A DNA stretch of 64,000 nt from UMGS1491 sp944380925 (lineage in GTDB: Bacteria > Bacillota > Clostridia > Oscillospirales > Acutalibacteraceae), in NCBI GenBank assembly GCA_944380925.1, contig CALWJD010000005.1, positions 52,116 through 116,115 on the forward strand, written 5' to 3'. The notes under the pieces are model-generated. The model worked only from the letters and a program-made list of their open reading frames with translations, made no database searches and was not told the DNA's origin. A program made the position numbers and the translations under genes. This document shows positions 35,718 through 44,181 of the stretch, in pieces (positions within the stretch are counted from its first letter, which is position 1; each line of letters opens with the position of its first letter).

Positions 35718-36192
35718 ATGAAAAAAAATAGGATCGTTCATATTTACTTTATGCATAAGTTTTTTGGTATTTATAAGTACCGCTAAAGCCTTAGGTGGCG
35801 AAAAACCTATTAGAAGAAATGAAGCATTTTGCACCATGATGTTAAGAGTAGCTAAAAAATCAGGGCCGCATGCAATTTATAAAAGTGCTGAAGAATGTAA
35901 CAGAAAAATGATTGATATTGCATGGATACTAAAAATTCCCCATAAAGTTTGTAAGGTTAAATATACAAACGGTAGTTATTATTTGGCGTTGGTATTATGC
36001 CAAAACGGGCAAGATTTCATATGTGATTATTATAAAGTTATTTTTGAACTATGGGAGGAGCGATTGCCGCAGCCATCTGCGAATTGGCTTTTTATGAGCG
36101 TTGATGAATATAAGGAGCGTATAGGCAGTATGCTAAATGTAATAGAGCCATCAGCCGGTTTTGAAATAGAAATACAAGATAGACTTACATAG
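35718..36192 (+). CDS. secreted orphan protein, frame broken at an A8 tract
   Basis: ATG 35718 follows GGAGAGTGAG, then eight A (35721-35728). As written, translation stops after 23 codons. Deleting one A gives a continuous ~157-residue protein with a clean signal peptide starting MKKIGSFIFTLCISFLVFIS and cleavage near TAKA. The start sequence ATGAAAAAAAATA is identical to that of the ankyrin gene at 32086, although the mature proteins are unrelated. The mature part has Cys residues at EAFCTMML, AEECNRKM, HKVCKVKY, LVLCQNGQ and FICDYY and no family I recognise. It lies between tRNA-Thr and tRNA-Ala. Confidence 0.65.
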
Positions 36193-36276
36193 GTCTTTAT
36201 CTATTGCCCTATCTTATAGAACTTAGATAGTCGATGTTTCATTGTCAATGCTTTTTATAATACAAATAAAAAGTAG

Positions 36277-36304
36277 TTGACAATTCACGCTTTATATGTA
36301 TAAC
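36277..36304 (+). promoter_or_regulatory. promoter of the 36354 gene
   Basis: A perfect TTGACA (36277-36282), a 16-bp spacer and TATAAC (36299-36304). Confidence 0.7.
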
Positions 36305-36353
36305 AAAAACAAAACCACACGCTGTAAATTTATTTGATGGGAGTTGTTTTAAT

Positions 36354-36641
36354 ATGTCTATGCCATTATATGAATTTTTGTTGTTTGATAGGGATGAGGT
36401 ACGCGAAATAGAGGAAAAAGCTAAGATTAATCCCAAAGAAGCTGTGAGAGATTGGCATCTTGGAAAGTTTGAATTGCCGGGAAACCGCCTGCCTATTATT
36501 TGGGATACGACGAGGAAAGTTAAAAAGGTAGATTTGTTTAGAGATCGTTGCGCAGGGTGCTTGAGCGGTACAGGGGGTAGGGCATTCCTTGGTGCGATAC
36601 CTGACAAAGCGCCGGATAAAATCAGTAAGCCTCGCGAGTAA
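36354..36641 (+). CDS. small orphan protein
   Basis: This 95-residue protein starts at ATG 36354 (a second in-frame ATG is at 36360); GGGAG lies about 10 bases upstream. It is hydrophilic, with an acidic-basic N-terminus (LYEFLLFDRDEVREIEEKAK) and a C-terminal CAGCLSGTGGRAFLG segment rich in Gly and Cys. It has no signal peptide. A good promoter and a terminator frame it as a single-gene unit next to tRNA-Ala. The Gly/Cys-rich end is vaguely peptide-precursor-like, but there is no recognisable leader. Confidence 0.6.
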   Translation: MSMPLYEFLLFDRDEVREIEEKAKINPKEAVRDWHLGKFELPGNRLPIIWDTTRKVKKVDLFRDRCAGCLSGTGGRAFLGAIPDKAPDKISKPRE

Positions 36642-36726
36642 TTTTCAAATTTTGAAAACCGGCACATAAAAAATATCAGTTGATTGTGTTTTTTAAGTTT
36701 GTTGAAATAATAATTTTTGTGTAACA

Positions 36727-36755
36727 AAATCCACGCATCTTGTGCGTGGATTTTT

Positions 36756-36757
<2 letters not shown>
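36727..36757. terminator. bidirectional intrinsic terminator
   Basis: CCACGCA (36731-36737) pairs with TGCGTGG (36743-36749). The plus side runs into ATTTTTT and the minus side into ATTTTG, serving the 36354 gene and tRNA-Ala. Confidence 0.8.
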
Positions 36758-36831
<74 letters not shown>

Positions 36832-36858
36832 ATAAACAGCATAAAACTACACACTATT

Positions 36859-36887
36859 ATTCTAAATATTTTGGGGGTAAAAGTCAA
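36859..36887 (-). promoter_or_regulatory. tRNA-Ala (GGC) promoter
   Basis: Minus strand TTGACT (36882-36887), 17-bp spacer, TAGAAT (36859-36864). Confidence 0.7.
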
Positions 36888-37064
36888 CTGTAATTTTGAA
36901 ATTTAAAAATAACAGTTACTAATTTATATTTGATATTCTGTGTCTTAAATTGCTTTTATGTACGAGTTTAAATATTTTTCATATATTACAATCCAATCAC
37001 AACATCATAATTTATGAATTACGAAAAATTGCAACTAATGAAGACGGGTGTTATGGTGCTGCCT

Positions 37065-37541
37065 CTATTGAATGGCACACTTTAAATGTTTTTTGTGTGC
37101 CGAATGGCACACTCTAAATGTTTTTTGTTTGCCTGTTTCTCTATTTTTTACAGAAACCTTGTTCCATCGTTGTACGATTGAGCCTTCACGATAAATTCCA
37201 CCTGTTAGCGTAACGTCCATAAAATTCCCTTCGTAGCCACAAGTAGTAGAGGTATAAGGAGTAAAGTCGATTTGAGTTAGAAATAACTCAGGGTAGCGGC
37301 AAAGATTTTTAATCAGCATTCCTTTATTTGTGACGGTGTATCTTTGATCACTGGTTTCTATTGAAGAGTTGGCTTGGCTTAGGTGGATTAATTCTTGCTG
37401 ATTCAAAGTAAGTATGTAAGTGGTGGTGGTATTTTCATAATTTAATTCGATAAATTCTGCAGCATTTGCTTTGAATGTAACAAAAAATAACATAAAAACA
37501 CAAAAAATGGGTAACAAAAATTTTTTAAGATTTAATTTCAT
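37065..37541 (-). CDS. secreted orphan protein with duplicated C-terminal DNA
   Basis: This 158-residue protein has AAAGGAG before its ATG and a signal peptide at about 1-27 (MKLNLKKFLLPIFCVFMLFF, cleavage after KANA). The mature part is rich in Thr and beta-prone and has Cys residues at LCRYPE, TTCGYE, RVCHS and KCAIQ. No family was recognised. The last ~22 codons are formed by two copies of a 32-bp repeat (37070-37133) read in different frames, so the present C-terminus is secondary. It lies between tRNA-Ala and folC. Confidence 0.7.
   Translation of the reverse strand: MKLNLKKFLLPIFCVFMLFFVTFKANAAEFIELNYENTTTTYILTLNQQELIHLSQANSSIETSDQRYTVTNKGMLIKNLCRYPELFLTQIDFTPYTSTTCGYEGNFMDVTLTGGIYREGSIVQRWNKVSVKNRETGKQKTFRVCHSAHKKHLKCAIQ
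37070..37133. repeat. 32-bp tandem duplication
   Basis: There are two adjacent copies, 37070-37101 and 37102-37133, differing at two positions. The unit begins GAATGGCACACT. The junction GTGTGCC GAAT GGCACAC can also form a 7-bp hairpin. Confidence 0.9.
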
Positions 37542-37625
37542 AAAAATCGCTCCTTTATATAAACAATTATATCGTATTTAACTATATCATTTGTCAACTC
37601 TTATTTATACAAAAAAATAAAATTT

Positions 37626-38909
37626 CTACACATGTTTTATGTCACTCATTATAGAAAATGAACCGAAAGCAATTATAGCACTGTTTTTTTGGTTTTTTGC
37701 CTTTTTTAAAGCCTGCGAAACGGCTTCTGATATTTTTTCACAAGCGGCGGTGTTTTTGTTTAACTTTATGGAGTAGTTTGTAATTTTTTCAAGCGAAAGC
37801 GCCCTTTGGGAGTTTGGCTTTACGGTCAAAATTTCATCAAAAAAAGGAGTGGATAAAGAAATGGTGGTTTTATAGTCCTTATCTTTATACATTCCAATAA
37901 TACCTATAAGATAGTATTTTTTATATAAATAGTTTTTTATAAAATCGGTAAGAGCTCGCACGCTTTCTTCGTTGTGAGCGCCATCTAAAATAAATAAAGG
38001 GTTTTCGCTTATTACTTCCAATCTGCAAGGAATTTTAACGTTTTTAAACCCTTTGCAGACGGCTTTTTTTGTTATTTTTAGTTTTTCTTCTAGTACTGAA
38101 ATTATATTTAAAACCGTTGCAAAATTTTTTGTTTGATGAAGTCCTAAGAGAGGCGTTTTTATTTTTGTGTTTTCATATTCAAAAGAGATGCCCGAAGGCA
38201 CGGAAAGTTTTATATTTTTAAGTTCTGTATTTTTTGCAAGATATAGTTTTGAGTGATTTAGCCTTGCTATTTTTTCAGCAGTTTTTTGAATACTTTCAGG
38301 AATTCCCTTTCCTAATACCAGCGGGCACTCTTTTTTTACAATTCCTAATTTTTCCTTTGCTATTTTTTCCAAAGTGTTTCCCAAAATGTGAGTATGGTCA
38401 AGCGATACGGAAGTTATAACAGAGCAAAGAGGTTTTTTTATTACGTTCGTTGCGTCCATTTTTCCTCCAAGACCTGTTTCCAAAACTACAATATCGCACT
38501 TTTCATCGAAAAAATATTTAAATGCCATAGCGGTTGTAAGCTCAAATTCTGTTATGGGGTCATTTTTAAATTCGGGGGCAGCTAATATGGGCTCAAAAAA
38601 TGCCATAATTTCGCACATTTTGTTTTTGGGTATCATCTTCCCATTTATAGTAATTCGCTCTCTAAAATCGAAAATTTCGGGCGAAGTATAAAGCCCTACT
38701 TTATATCCCGCTTCTTTTAAAATCGAACAAGTCAAAAAAGAAACAGAACCCTTCCCGTTTGTCCCGGCCACATGAATAAATTTTAAATTATCTTGAGGGT
38801 TTTCAATTAATCTTAAAAGCTTTTCTATTCGCTCAAGACCCGGTTTTGATCCGAAATTTTTGATTTTTTTTATCTTTTCGAGAACTTTTTTATACGTCAA
38901 ATTCTTCAC
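37626..38909 (-). CDS. folC: folylpolyglutamate synthase / dihydrofolate synthase
   Basis: This 427-residue Mur-ligase-like enzyme adds glutamate to dihydropteroate and folates. The P-loop is HVAGTNGKGSVSF; other motifs are the ERITING loop, ETGLGGKMDATN, TSVSLDHTHILGNTLEKIA and LDGAHNEES. It starts at GTG 38909 inside the end of tmcAL (20-base overlap), so it is the distal gene of that operon. Confidence 0.95.
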   Translation of the reverse strand: MKNLTYKKVLEKIKKIKNFGSKPGLERIEKLLRLIENPQDNLKFIHVAGTNGKGSVSFLTCSILKEAGYKVGLYTSPEIFDFRERITINGKMIPKNKMCEIMAFFEPILAAPEFKNDPITEFELTTAMAFKYFFDEKCDIVVLETGLGGKMDATNVIKKPLCSVITSVSLDHTHILGNTLEKIAKEKLGIVKKECPLVLGKGIPESIQKTAEKIARLNHSKLYLAKNTELKNIKLSVPSGISFEYENTKIKTPLLGLHQTKNFATVLNIISVLEEKLKITKKAVCKGFKNVKIPCRLEVISENPLFILDGAHNEESVRALTDFIKNYLYKKYYLIGIIGMYKDKDYKTTISLSTPFFDEILTVKPNSQRALSLEKITNYSIKLNKNTAACEKISEAVSQALKKAKNQKNSAIIAFGSFSIMSDIKHV

Positions 38910-40068
38910 CTTTTATTATCTTAAAAGATTTTTCGTTTTTGTCTTTTTGTATATTCGGTGTAAAAAAGTAGTACATTTCCGAAACAAGGCATTCTTTTTT
39001 GAAAAAATCAAAAGCTTTTTTACCGAGTTTTTTAATTTCCTGATGCCTCGAAACTATTGGCAGTTTAGAAGTTTTTTTAGCTTTTTTAAGAATTTCCAAG
39101 CCTTTTTTGGTTGTACCGGTAACTTTTATGAAAGGAGTTTTTTTGTTTTGCATGCTTTTTGTGATTTTCAAAAAAATTAGCACTAAAATTCTTTTAATGC
39201 GTGCCATTGTGTATCGTTTTGTCTTTATGTTTTTAAGTAGCTCGCCAACTGAAAAAGATTTTTCGGCGCAAGAAAGTATTCTGTTTTCAAGCCCTTCCGA
39301 TACGTCCGAGATTTTCAAAATGCTTTTTAAATCAGCTGATTTAATACTATATAGCATTGGTTTATCTGCATTTTCCAAAGTGGCTAAAAGATCGTTTTTT
39401 ATATCTGATACCAGCAATTTTGCGGAAAGCTTTGGAACGTAGTTTTTATATTCACTGTTATTGTTTATAATTAAATTTCTTATTTCGGAAGAAGATAAAA
39501 AATTATTGTTTCTCTTGATTGTTATAGGTTTTATGTTGGATTTTAACTTTTTTAAAGCTTTTATATATTCAATACCAAGTATGTTATTTGGGTTTTTTAA
39601 AGCAGAAATTAAGTCTTTATCGTCCGTTAAATCTTTTAATGCTAGAAACTTAGATTTCGGGAAGGAGTTTCCGAGCGATATGTATTTTTTAAAAATTAGT
39701 TTAAATTCTTGGCTTTCTAAGATATCGGAGGCTTTCTCAAGCGTTTTGGTATTGCCGCATTCACTTCCGAAAACCAAAGCATCAATGCAGCCTAGTTTTT
39801 GCGCGGTTTCTACGGCTGCGGCCGCATATTTTTCTGCCGAATTTAAAACTTTTGCGGTTGGAAGTTCTATTACTAAATCTATTCCATTTAAAAGGGCAGC
39901 TTTGATGCGGGATTCTTTGGAAACTATGGCAGGTTCTCCGCGCTCAACAAAATTTCCGCTCATAATGGCAACAATATGAGTGAAACCTTGCTTTTTTATT
40001 TCATCTATTAAGTATTTGTGGCCGCTGTGGAAGGGGTTAAATTCCGATATAATAGCGCAAATTTTCAT
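38890..40068 (-). CDS. tmcAL: tRNA(Met) cytidine acetate ligase TmcAL
   Basis: This 392-residue protein of the nucleotidyltransferase fold (former YlbM/DUF795) uses acetate and ATP to form N4-acetylcytidine at the wobble base of elongator tRNA-Met. Motifs: N-terminal ISEFNPFHSGHKYLIDE (HxGH), MSGNFVERGEPAIV and FLSSSEIRNLI. The length is typical. It is the middle gene of a three-gene operon with the small membrane protein at 40075 and folC. Confidence 0.93.
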   Translation of the reverse strand: MKICAIISEFNPFHSGHKYLIDEIKKQGFTHIVAIMSGNFVERGEPAIVSKESRIKAALLNGIDLVIELPTAKVLNSAEKYAAAAVETAQKLGCIDALVFGSECGNTKTLEKASDILESQEFKLIFKKYISLGNSFPKSKFLALKDLTDDKDLISALKNPNNILGIEYIKALKKLKSNIKPITIKRNNNFLSSSEIRNLIINNNSEYKNYVPKLSAKLLVSDIKNDLLATLENADKPMLYSIKSADLKSILKISDVSEGLENRILSCAEKSFSVGELLKNIKTKRYTMARIKRILVLIFLKITKSMQNKKTPFIKVTGTTKKGLEILKKAKKTSKLPIVSRHQEIKKLGKKAFDFFKKECLVSEMYYFFTPNIQKDKNEKSFKIIKGEEFDV

Positions 40069-40074
40069 AATTTT

Positions 40075-40251
40075 TTACTTTAAATAACATATTATGGAGC
40101 CGATTAAACCGCTTATCATCAAAAGCGAGCCAAATATTGCAAGCACTTTGATAATTCTTTTTCTTCCGGAAGCTGCTTTTTTGGTAGGAACGGTTGGTTT
40201 TGTTTCGAGTTGCCTTAATAAACGTTGTTTGTTTAAATCTTGTTGGTTCAT
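40075..40251 (-). CDS. small single-pass membrane protein
   Basis: This 58-residue protein starts MNQQDLNKQRLLRQLETKPT, then has a basic KKAASGRKRIIK patch and one hydrophobic helix (VLAIFGSLLMISGLIGSIIC) ending at YLK. GAGGG lies 7 bases before the ATG, and the stop is 6 bases before the tmcAL start, both of which support a real gene. Topology is probably N-in by the basic patch. The function is unknown. Confidence 0.7.
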   Translation of the reverse strand: MNQQDLNKQRLLRQLETKPTVPTKKAASGRKRIIKVLAIFGSLLMISGLIGSIICYLK

Positions 40252-40360
40252 TTTGTTTCCCTCTTTTTTAAAAATAGTTCTAAAAAAAATTTACAATCAT
40301 AGATATATTGTACCAAGAAAAAGCGGCTTAGTAAAACAATAATTTTGAAAGGAAATCAAA

Positions 40361-40636
40361 ATGGAGGAAAACATAAAATCTAAAAAAATCGAAAAAATTA
40401 GGCTTGGCGGCGATGTTTTGGTTGTAAGAATTATTGCTTGCGTGATAATTTTGCTCGGAACCATGTTTATTCGCTTTAATAATCGGTATATATATGACAG
40501 TCTAAAATTTTGGTACCAAGAAAATATTATGGAAGAAAAGTATTCTTTTAAATCGGTATCGGAAAATATTAAAAATATCTGCTTGCCCATAAAAGACCAG
40601 ATTTTAAGTTTGTTTTCAAATTCAGCTGATAAATAA
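40361..40636 (+). CDS. small membrane protein of unknown function
   Basis: This 91-residue protein has GAAAGGAAATC before its ATG. A basic N-terminus (SKKIEKIRLGG) precedes one membrane helix (VLVVRIIACVIILLGTMFI), followed by an extracytoplasmic ~50-residue helical part (YSFKSVSENIKNICLPIKDQ). It is divergent from the 40075 gene and overlaps the end of the PBP gene by 15 bases tail to tail. It may act in the envelope, judged only from its neighbours. Confidence 0.7.
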   Translation: MEENIKSKKIEKIRLGGDVLVVRIIACVIILLGTMFIRFNNRYIYDSLKFWYQENIMEEKYSFKSVSENIKNICLPIKDQILSLFSNSADK

Positions 40637-42238
40637 TTCGGGTATCTCGCCAATCATTCTTTCGGCTATCTCTTTAAATACAGGCCCGCAACTTTCGCCC
40701 CCGCCTGCGCCCGCTTCGGAGAGAATAACAATGCTGTATTTTGGATTTTCGTAAGGGAAAAAACCTGCAAACCAAGACTGATCTATCTTTTTGCCGTCTT
40801 CGATTATACCTGTTTGAGCGGTTGATGTTTTGGCGGCTGCCGTGGTGTTTTCGGGCTTTCCTTTTTCGCTGGTTCCGTATTCTATTGAAGCTTTCATATG
40901 GGATTTAAGTATGGAGGCAGTGTTTTCGTATAGTACCCTTTCTTTAACGAGAGGTACGATATCATTTTTTACAATTTTCATACTTTCATCGGTTAAGCCC
41001 TTTATGAGTTTTGGGTTGCTGTAAATGCCTTTTGACGCAATGGCATTTATAAGTCCCGTGATTTGTATGGGCGTTGCCATGAGCTTGCCTTGACCGAACG
41101 CAAAATTAGCCAAAGTTTTGATATTTTCAAGGCTTTCTTCCGAAGGTAAAATGCCGGGTTTTGAATAAATTTCTGGCGCAAGAGTTACACTTTCGCCAAG
41201 TTTTAATTTTTTTGCCATATTAAGCACGGCGCTGTTTGGCATCATTCTTATAAGGTTTATAAAATACCCGTTGCAAGAATGCGCAAGGGCCTGTTCCATA
41301 TTGATAAGCTCATGTTTTTTAGAGTTAAAGCATTTAAATTTTGCATCTTCGAGTTCGTATACTCCTTTGCAATTATAGAGAGTATTTGCGCCGATTCCTT
41401 TTTCAAGTGCTGCCGCAGAGGTTACAAGTTTAAATATAGAGCCCAGATTAAATGCGCACAAGGAGCGGTTAAGTAGCGGAGAGTTTTTATCATTTAAGTA
41501 TTCCGCAACGTTCTGAGGGGTAAACCCGGGTAAACTTGCGCAAGCTCTTATTTCGCAGTTTGGAACTTCCGAAACTATAACCGCACCACGAGTTATATAT
41601 TTGTTTGCTACTTCTTCCGTAAGAGCTTGAATTTTGCTGTCTATATTTAGAACTATCCCTTTAGATTTAAAATAAGATCTATCTTCGGTAAATTCTTTTT
41701 CGCCGGGGAGTATTTTACCTGAAGCGTCGACCCCATAAGTTACGTAAATATCGTGTTCTTTGCCAAAAAGATAGTCGTTAAATGCTTTTTCCACCCCGCA
41801 AGCGCCTTTTTTATCGCCCGAAAGATAGCCTACAATATGCGGCGCAAGTGTTATACCGCTATATCTTACGGGGACTTCAAAAATTTTAACATAAGGCGAG
41901 CGCACTTTTTCAGTTACTTCTATGGTAAAAGGTGTGTTTTTGGAGCACTTTTCGTAAAGCTCACGTTTTTTGGAGTCTTTAACTACCGGTGTGAGCACTG
42001 AAAGCGTTTCGGTACCCGGAATAGCTGCGGCTATCAGCTTTTTTGATTTATTTACAAGGGATATATTTCTGCAATCGTATATGTCGCCCCGTATATCCGA
42101 TATTTTTAATTTATAATATTGTTGATTAAGAGCGGCATCATGCAAATTTTCTTTGCTTGCAAGGTAATTTAGCGAAAAAAAAGCCACACAAAAAGCAAAC
42201 ATAAACGTTCCGAAAAGTATTACACATCTTTTATACAT
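40622..42238 (-). CDS. class B penicillin-binding protein (PBP2/FtsI-like transpeptidase)
   Basis: This 538-residue peptidoglycan transpeptidase has one N-terminal anchor (CVILFGTFMFAFCVAFFSL), a dimerisation domain (ISDIRGDIYD) and a transpeptidase domain with SxxK as S267-I-F-K270, SxN as S321-C-N323 and, in place of KTG, K470-T-S472 (AAAKTSTAQTG). The KTS variant may change beta-lactam affinity. It is shorter than typical SpoVD/PbpA proteins and lacks PASTA domains. It lies next to mltG. A stable hairpin with a T run directly precedes its ATG. Confidence 0.9.
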   Translation of the reverse strand: MYKRCVILFGTFMFAFCVAFFSLNYLASKENLHDAALNQQYYKLKISDIRGDIYDCRNISLVNKSKKLIAAAIPGTETLSVLTPVVKDSKKRELYEKCSKNTPFTIEVTEKVRSPYVKIFEVPVRYSGITLAPHIVGYLSGDKKGACGVEKAFNDYLFGKEHDIYVTYGVDASGKILPGEKEFTEDRSYFKSKGIVLNIDSKIQALTEEVANKYITRGAVIVSEVPNCEIRACASLPGFTPQNVAEYLNDKNSPLLNRSLCAFNLGSIFKLVTSAAALEKGIGANTLYNCKGVYELEDAKFKCFNSKKHELINMEQALAHSCNGYFINLIRMMPNSAVLNMAKKLKLGESVTLAPEIYSKPGILPSEESLENIKTLANFAFGQGKLMATPIQITGLINAIASKGIYSNPKLIKGLTDESMKIVKNDIVPLVKERVLYENTASILKSHMKASIEYGTSEKGKPENTTAAAKTSTAQTGIIEDGKKIDQSWFAGFFPYENPKYSIVILSEAGAGGGESCGPVFKEIAERMIGEIPELFIS

Positions 42239-42290
42239 AAAAAAGCCAACACCTTATTTTAAGTTTTATAAACTAAAATAAATTGTTGGC
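42239..42290 (-). terminator. terminator-like hairpin overlapping the PBP leader
   Basis: On the minus strand GCCAACA (42284-42290) pairs with TGTTGGC (42245-42251), enclosing an inner stem of about 12 bp (42254-42266 with 42270-42281). Six T follow, immediately before the PBP ATG at 42238. The candidate ribosome binding site AAGGTG lies in the 3' arm of the stem. Confidence 0.75.
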
Positions 42291-42391
42291 ATAAATTATC
42301 TGTTTATCCGATATTTTTTTAGATTATTAGTTTCTACATTTCTACAAAAAACAGCTTTAATCTAAACGGCCAATTATTTTATGGTTTATTA

Positions 42392-43534
42392 TTATGCTAA
42401 ACCGGCTTTTTTAAGGTTGGCTGAGTGTTCGGCATTTGTTCTTGCATAAAACGCTTCGCCGCTGCTGCTGTGGCAATAATAGTAATAATCTGTTTTTTCG
42501 GGATCTAAAGCTGCCAAAATGGCGTCCATTCCGGGATTGCATATCGGTCCCGGCGGCAAACCTTCAATGTTATACGTATCATATGTACTATGGAAAGTTG
42601 GGGCTATGGATTTTGGCACACTTGCTTTGTTTTTATAAGGATAGTAAACGGTTGAATCTATGCGCAGTATTCCGAGCGAGAATTCCCCTAAAGAATTTTG
42701 TCCGCCGGTATGGAGAGTTGCGAGTCTGTTTTGGATAACAGATGAAACTTTATACATATCTTCTTTATTTGCCGCTTCCGCTTGGATCAAAGAGGCAATA
42801 TTTATAAGTGTATCCATATCCATTCCTTTATTTTCGGCAAGTTCTTTTATGCTGGCTTTTTCTTTATGACCTTCAATGTCTGCTTTTTTCATAACTTTTT
42901 TCTGGTAGTTGTTAAGTAGCTTGATTATTATATCGGAAGGGTTTTCGCCTTGATAAAATTTATATGTATCGGGGAATAAATATCCTTCAAGCTTATAAAT
43001 ACGGTTTTCGGCATTGCTTATATCCTTAATAAACGGATATTTATCATCAAACTGTCTGGAATTACAGCACTTTAAGAAATCTTCTTTGTTGCAAACATGC
43101 TCTTTTTCCAAAAGGTTTGCATAATCTGTAACGCTCATTCCTTCGGTAAAAGTTATTTCGGAAACATTTTTGATGTTTGATTGATTTTTAAGATGGTTTA
43201 TTATGGCCTGGTAGTCCATGCTTGTATCCATCTCATATATTCCGGAAGAAAAGCTTGCTGCCGCTTTTGTTGCTCTTGCGTAGAGTTTAAAGAATTCTTT
43301 TTGAGATATAATTTTGTTTTGTTTTAAAATTTCTGCTATGCTGTCAAGCGATGAATTTTCGGGGATTTCAATCATCACCGTGTCGGCAGGTTTACCGATT
43401 GCAAGCATATCGCTTATGCCTATTAGAGCGTACCTTGCAAGCAAAGCAGAAACTATGCATAAAAATGCAATCCAAGTTATTCTGAAAAAATACTGGCTTT
43501 TTTTAGAACCTTTAATTTTTGCGAATCTTTTCAT
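42392..43534 (-). CDS. mltG: endolytic murein transglycosylase MltG
   Basis: This 380-residue membrane-anchored lytic transglycosylase (YceG family) trims nascent glycan strands. The TM helix is at about 19-38. A LysM-like subdomain (VMIEIPENSSLDSIAEILKQ) is followed by the catalytic domain with LEGYLFPDTYKF, the conserved Glu in IASLIQAEA (E253), DSTVYYPY, YNIEGLPPGPICNPG and the C-terminal YYYYCHSSSGEAFYARTNAEH. It overlaps fau by 23 bases. In the leader side it is tied to folate and thymidylate genes; on the other side to the PBP. Confidence 0.95.
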   Translation of the reverse strand: MKRFAKIKGSKKSQYFFRITWIAFLCIVSALLARYALIGISDMLAIGKPADTVMIEIPENSSLDSIAEILKQNKIISQKEFFKLYARATKAAASFSSGIYEMDTSMDYQAIINHLKNQSNIKNVSEITFTEGMSVTDYANLLEKEHVCNKEDFLKCCNSRQFDDKYPFIKDISNAENRIYKLEGYLFPDTYKFYQGENPSDIIIKLLNNYQKKVMKKADIEGHKEKASIKELAENKGMDMDTLINIASLIQAEAANKEDMYKVSSVIQNRLATLHTGGQNSLGEFSLGILRIDSTVYYPYKNKASVPKSIAPTFHSTYDTYNIEGLPPGPICNPGMDAILAALDPEKTDYYYYCHSSSGEAFYARTNAEHSANLKKAGLA

Positions 43535-44147
43535 AATGGCTACCTCTTTTTAAAAATCTTTTTTTGCTTTTTATTTCTTTAATATATCTATCCGTAAGCA
43601 ATATATCAACGGGTTTGTCAAACCTACCGTGCGGTAATTTGGGGAGTATAGAGCCCACATAACATATTCCGATGGTTGTTCCTTTAAAGTTTTGCAAGAA
43701 CCTATCGTAATATCCATGCCCATATCCGAGTCTGAAACCCATGTTATCAAAGCAAAATCCGGGGACAATGCAAACGCCTTCCGAAAAATCGGTAACTTTT
43801 TCACATTTGGATGTTATTGGCTCTAAAAGACCGAAAGTTGCTTTTTCTAAGTCATCAAAGGAGTTTATAATATAAAAATCCATTTCTTTGGTTTCGGGTT
43901 TGCATCTTGGAACAGCAACTTTTTTTCCGTCAGCCCAGGATTTTTCCATGAGTTTGTAGGTATCTACTTCTATATCTTTGGAAACATAAGTAAAAACAAT
44001 GCAAGAAGATTTATAGACGTTTAAAATAGAGATTTTTTGCAATATTTTTTCGTCCATAAACTGTTTTTTTTCTTTATCCAAATTTTCTCTGTACGTCCGA
44101 AATTTTTTTCGGAGGTTCATCTTAAACATTTTAATGTTTTTTGCCAT
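43512..44147 (-). CDS. fau: 5-formyltetrahydrofolate cyclo-ligase
   Basis: This 211-residue enzyme converts 5-formyl-THF to 5,10-methenyl-THF with ATP. The family motif is GFRLGYGHGYYDRFL; an N-terminal LRKKFRTYRE and VPRCKPETKEMDFY are also present. The C-terminal end is basic. It overlaps mltG, so the two are translationally coupled, and it belongs to the minus-strand run from thyX. Confidence 0.93.
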   Translation of the reverse strand: MAKNIKMFKMNLRKKFRTYRENLDKEKKQFMDEKILQKISILNVYKSSCIVFTYVSKDIEVDTYKLMEKSWADGKKVAVPRCKPETKEMDFYIINSFDDLEKATFGLLEPITSKCEKVTDFSEGVCIVPGFCFDNMGFRLGYGHGYYDRFLQNFKGTTIGICYVGSILPKLPHGRFDKPVDILLTDRYIKEIKSKKRFLKRGSHYEKIRKN

Positions 44148-44181
44148 ACCGTTTCCTTTTCTTTTTTGATCCGTTTATAGT

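Noticed and set aside
40094..40342. 82-codon plus-strand frame
   Set aside because: The opposite strand holds a better supported 58-residue membrane protein with a ribosome binding site and operon spacing.
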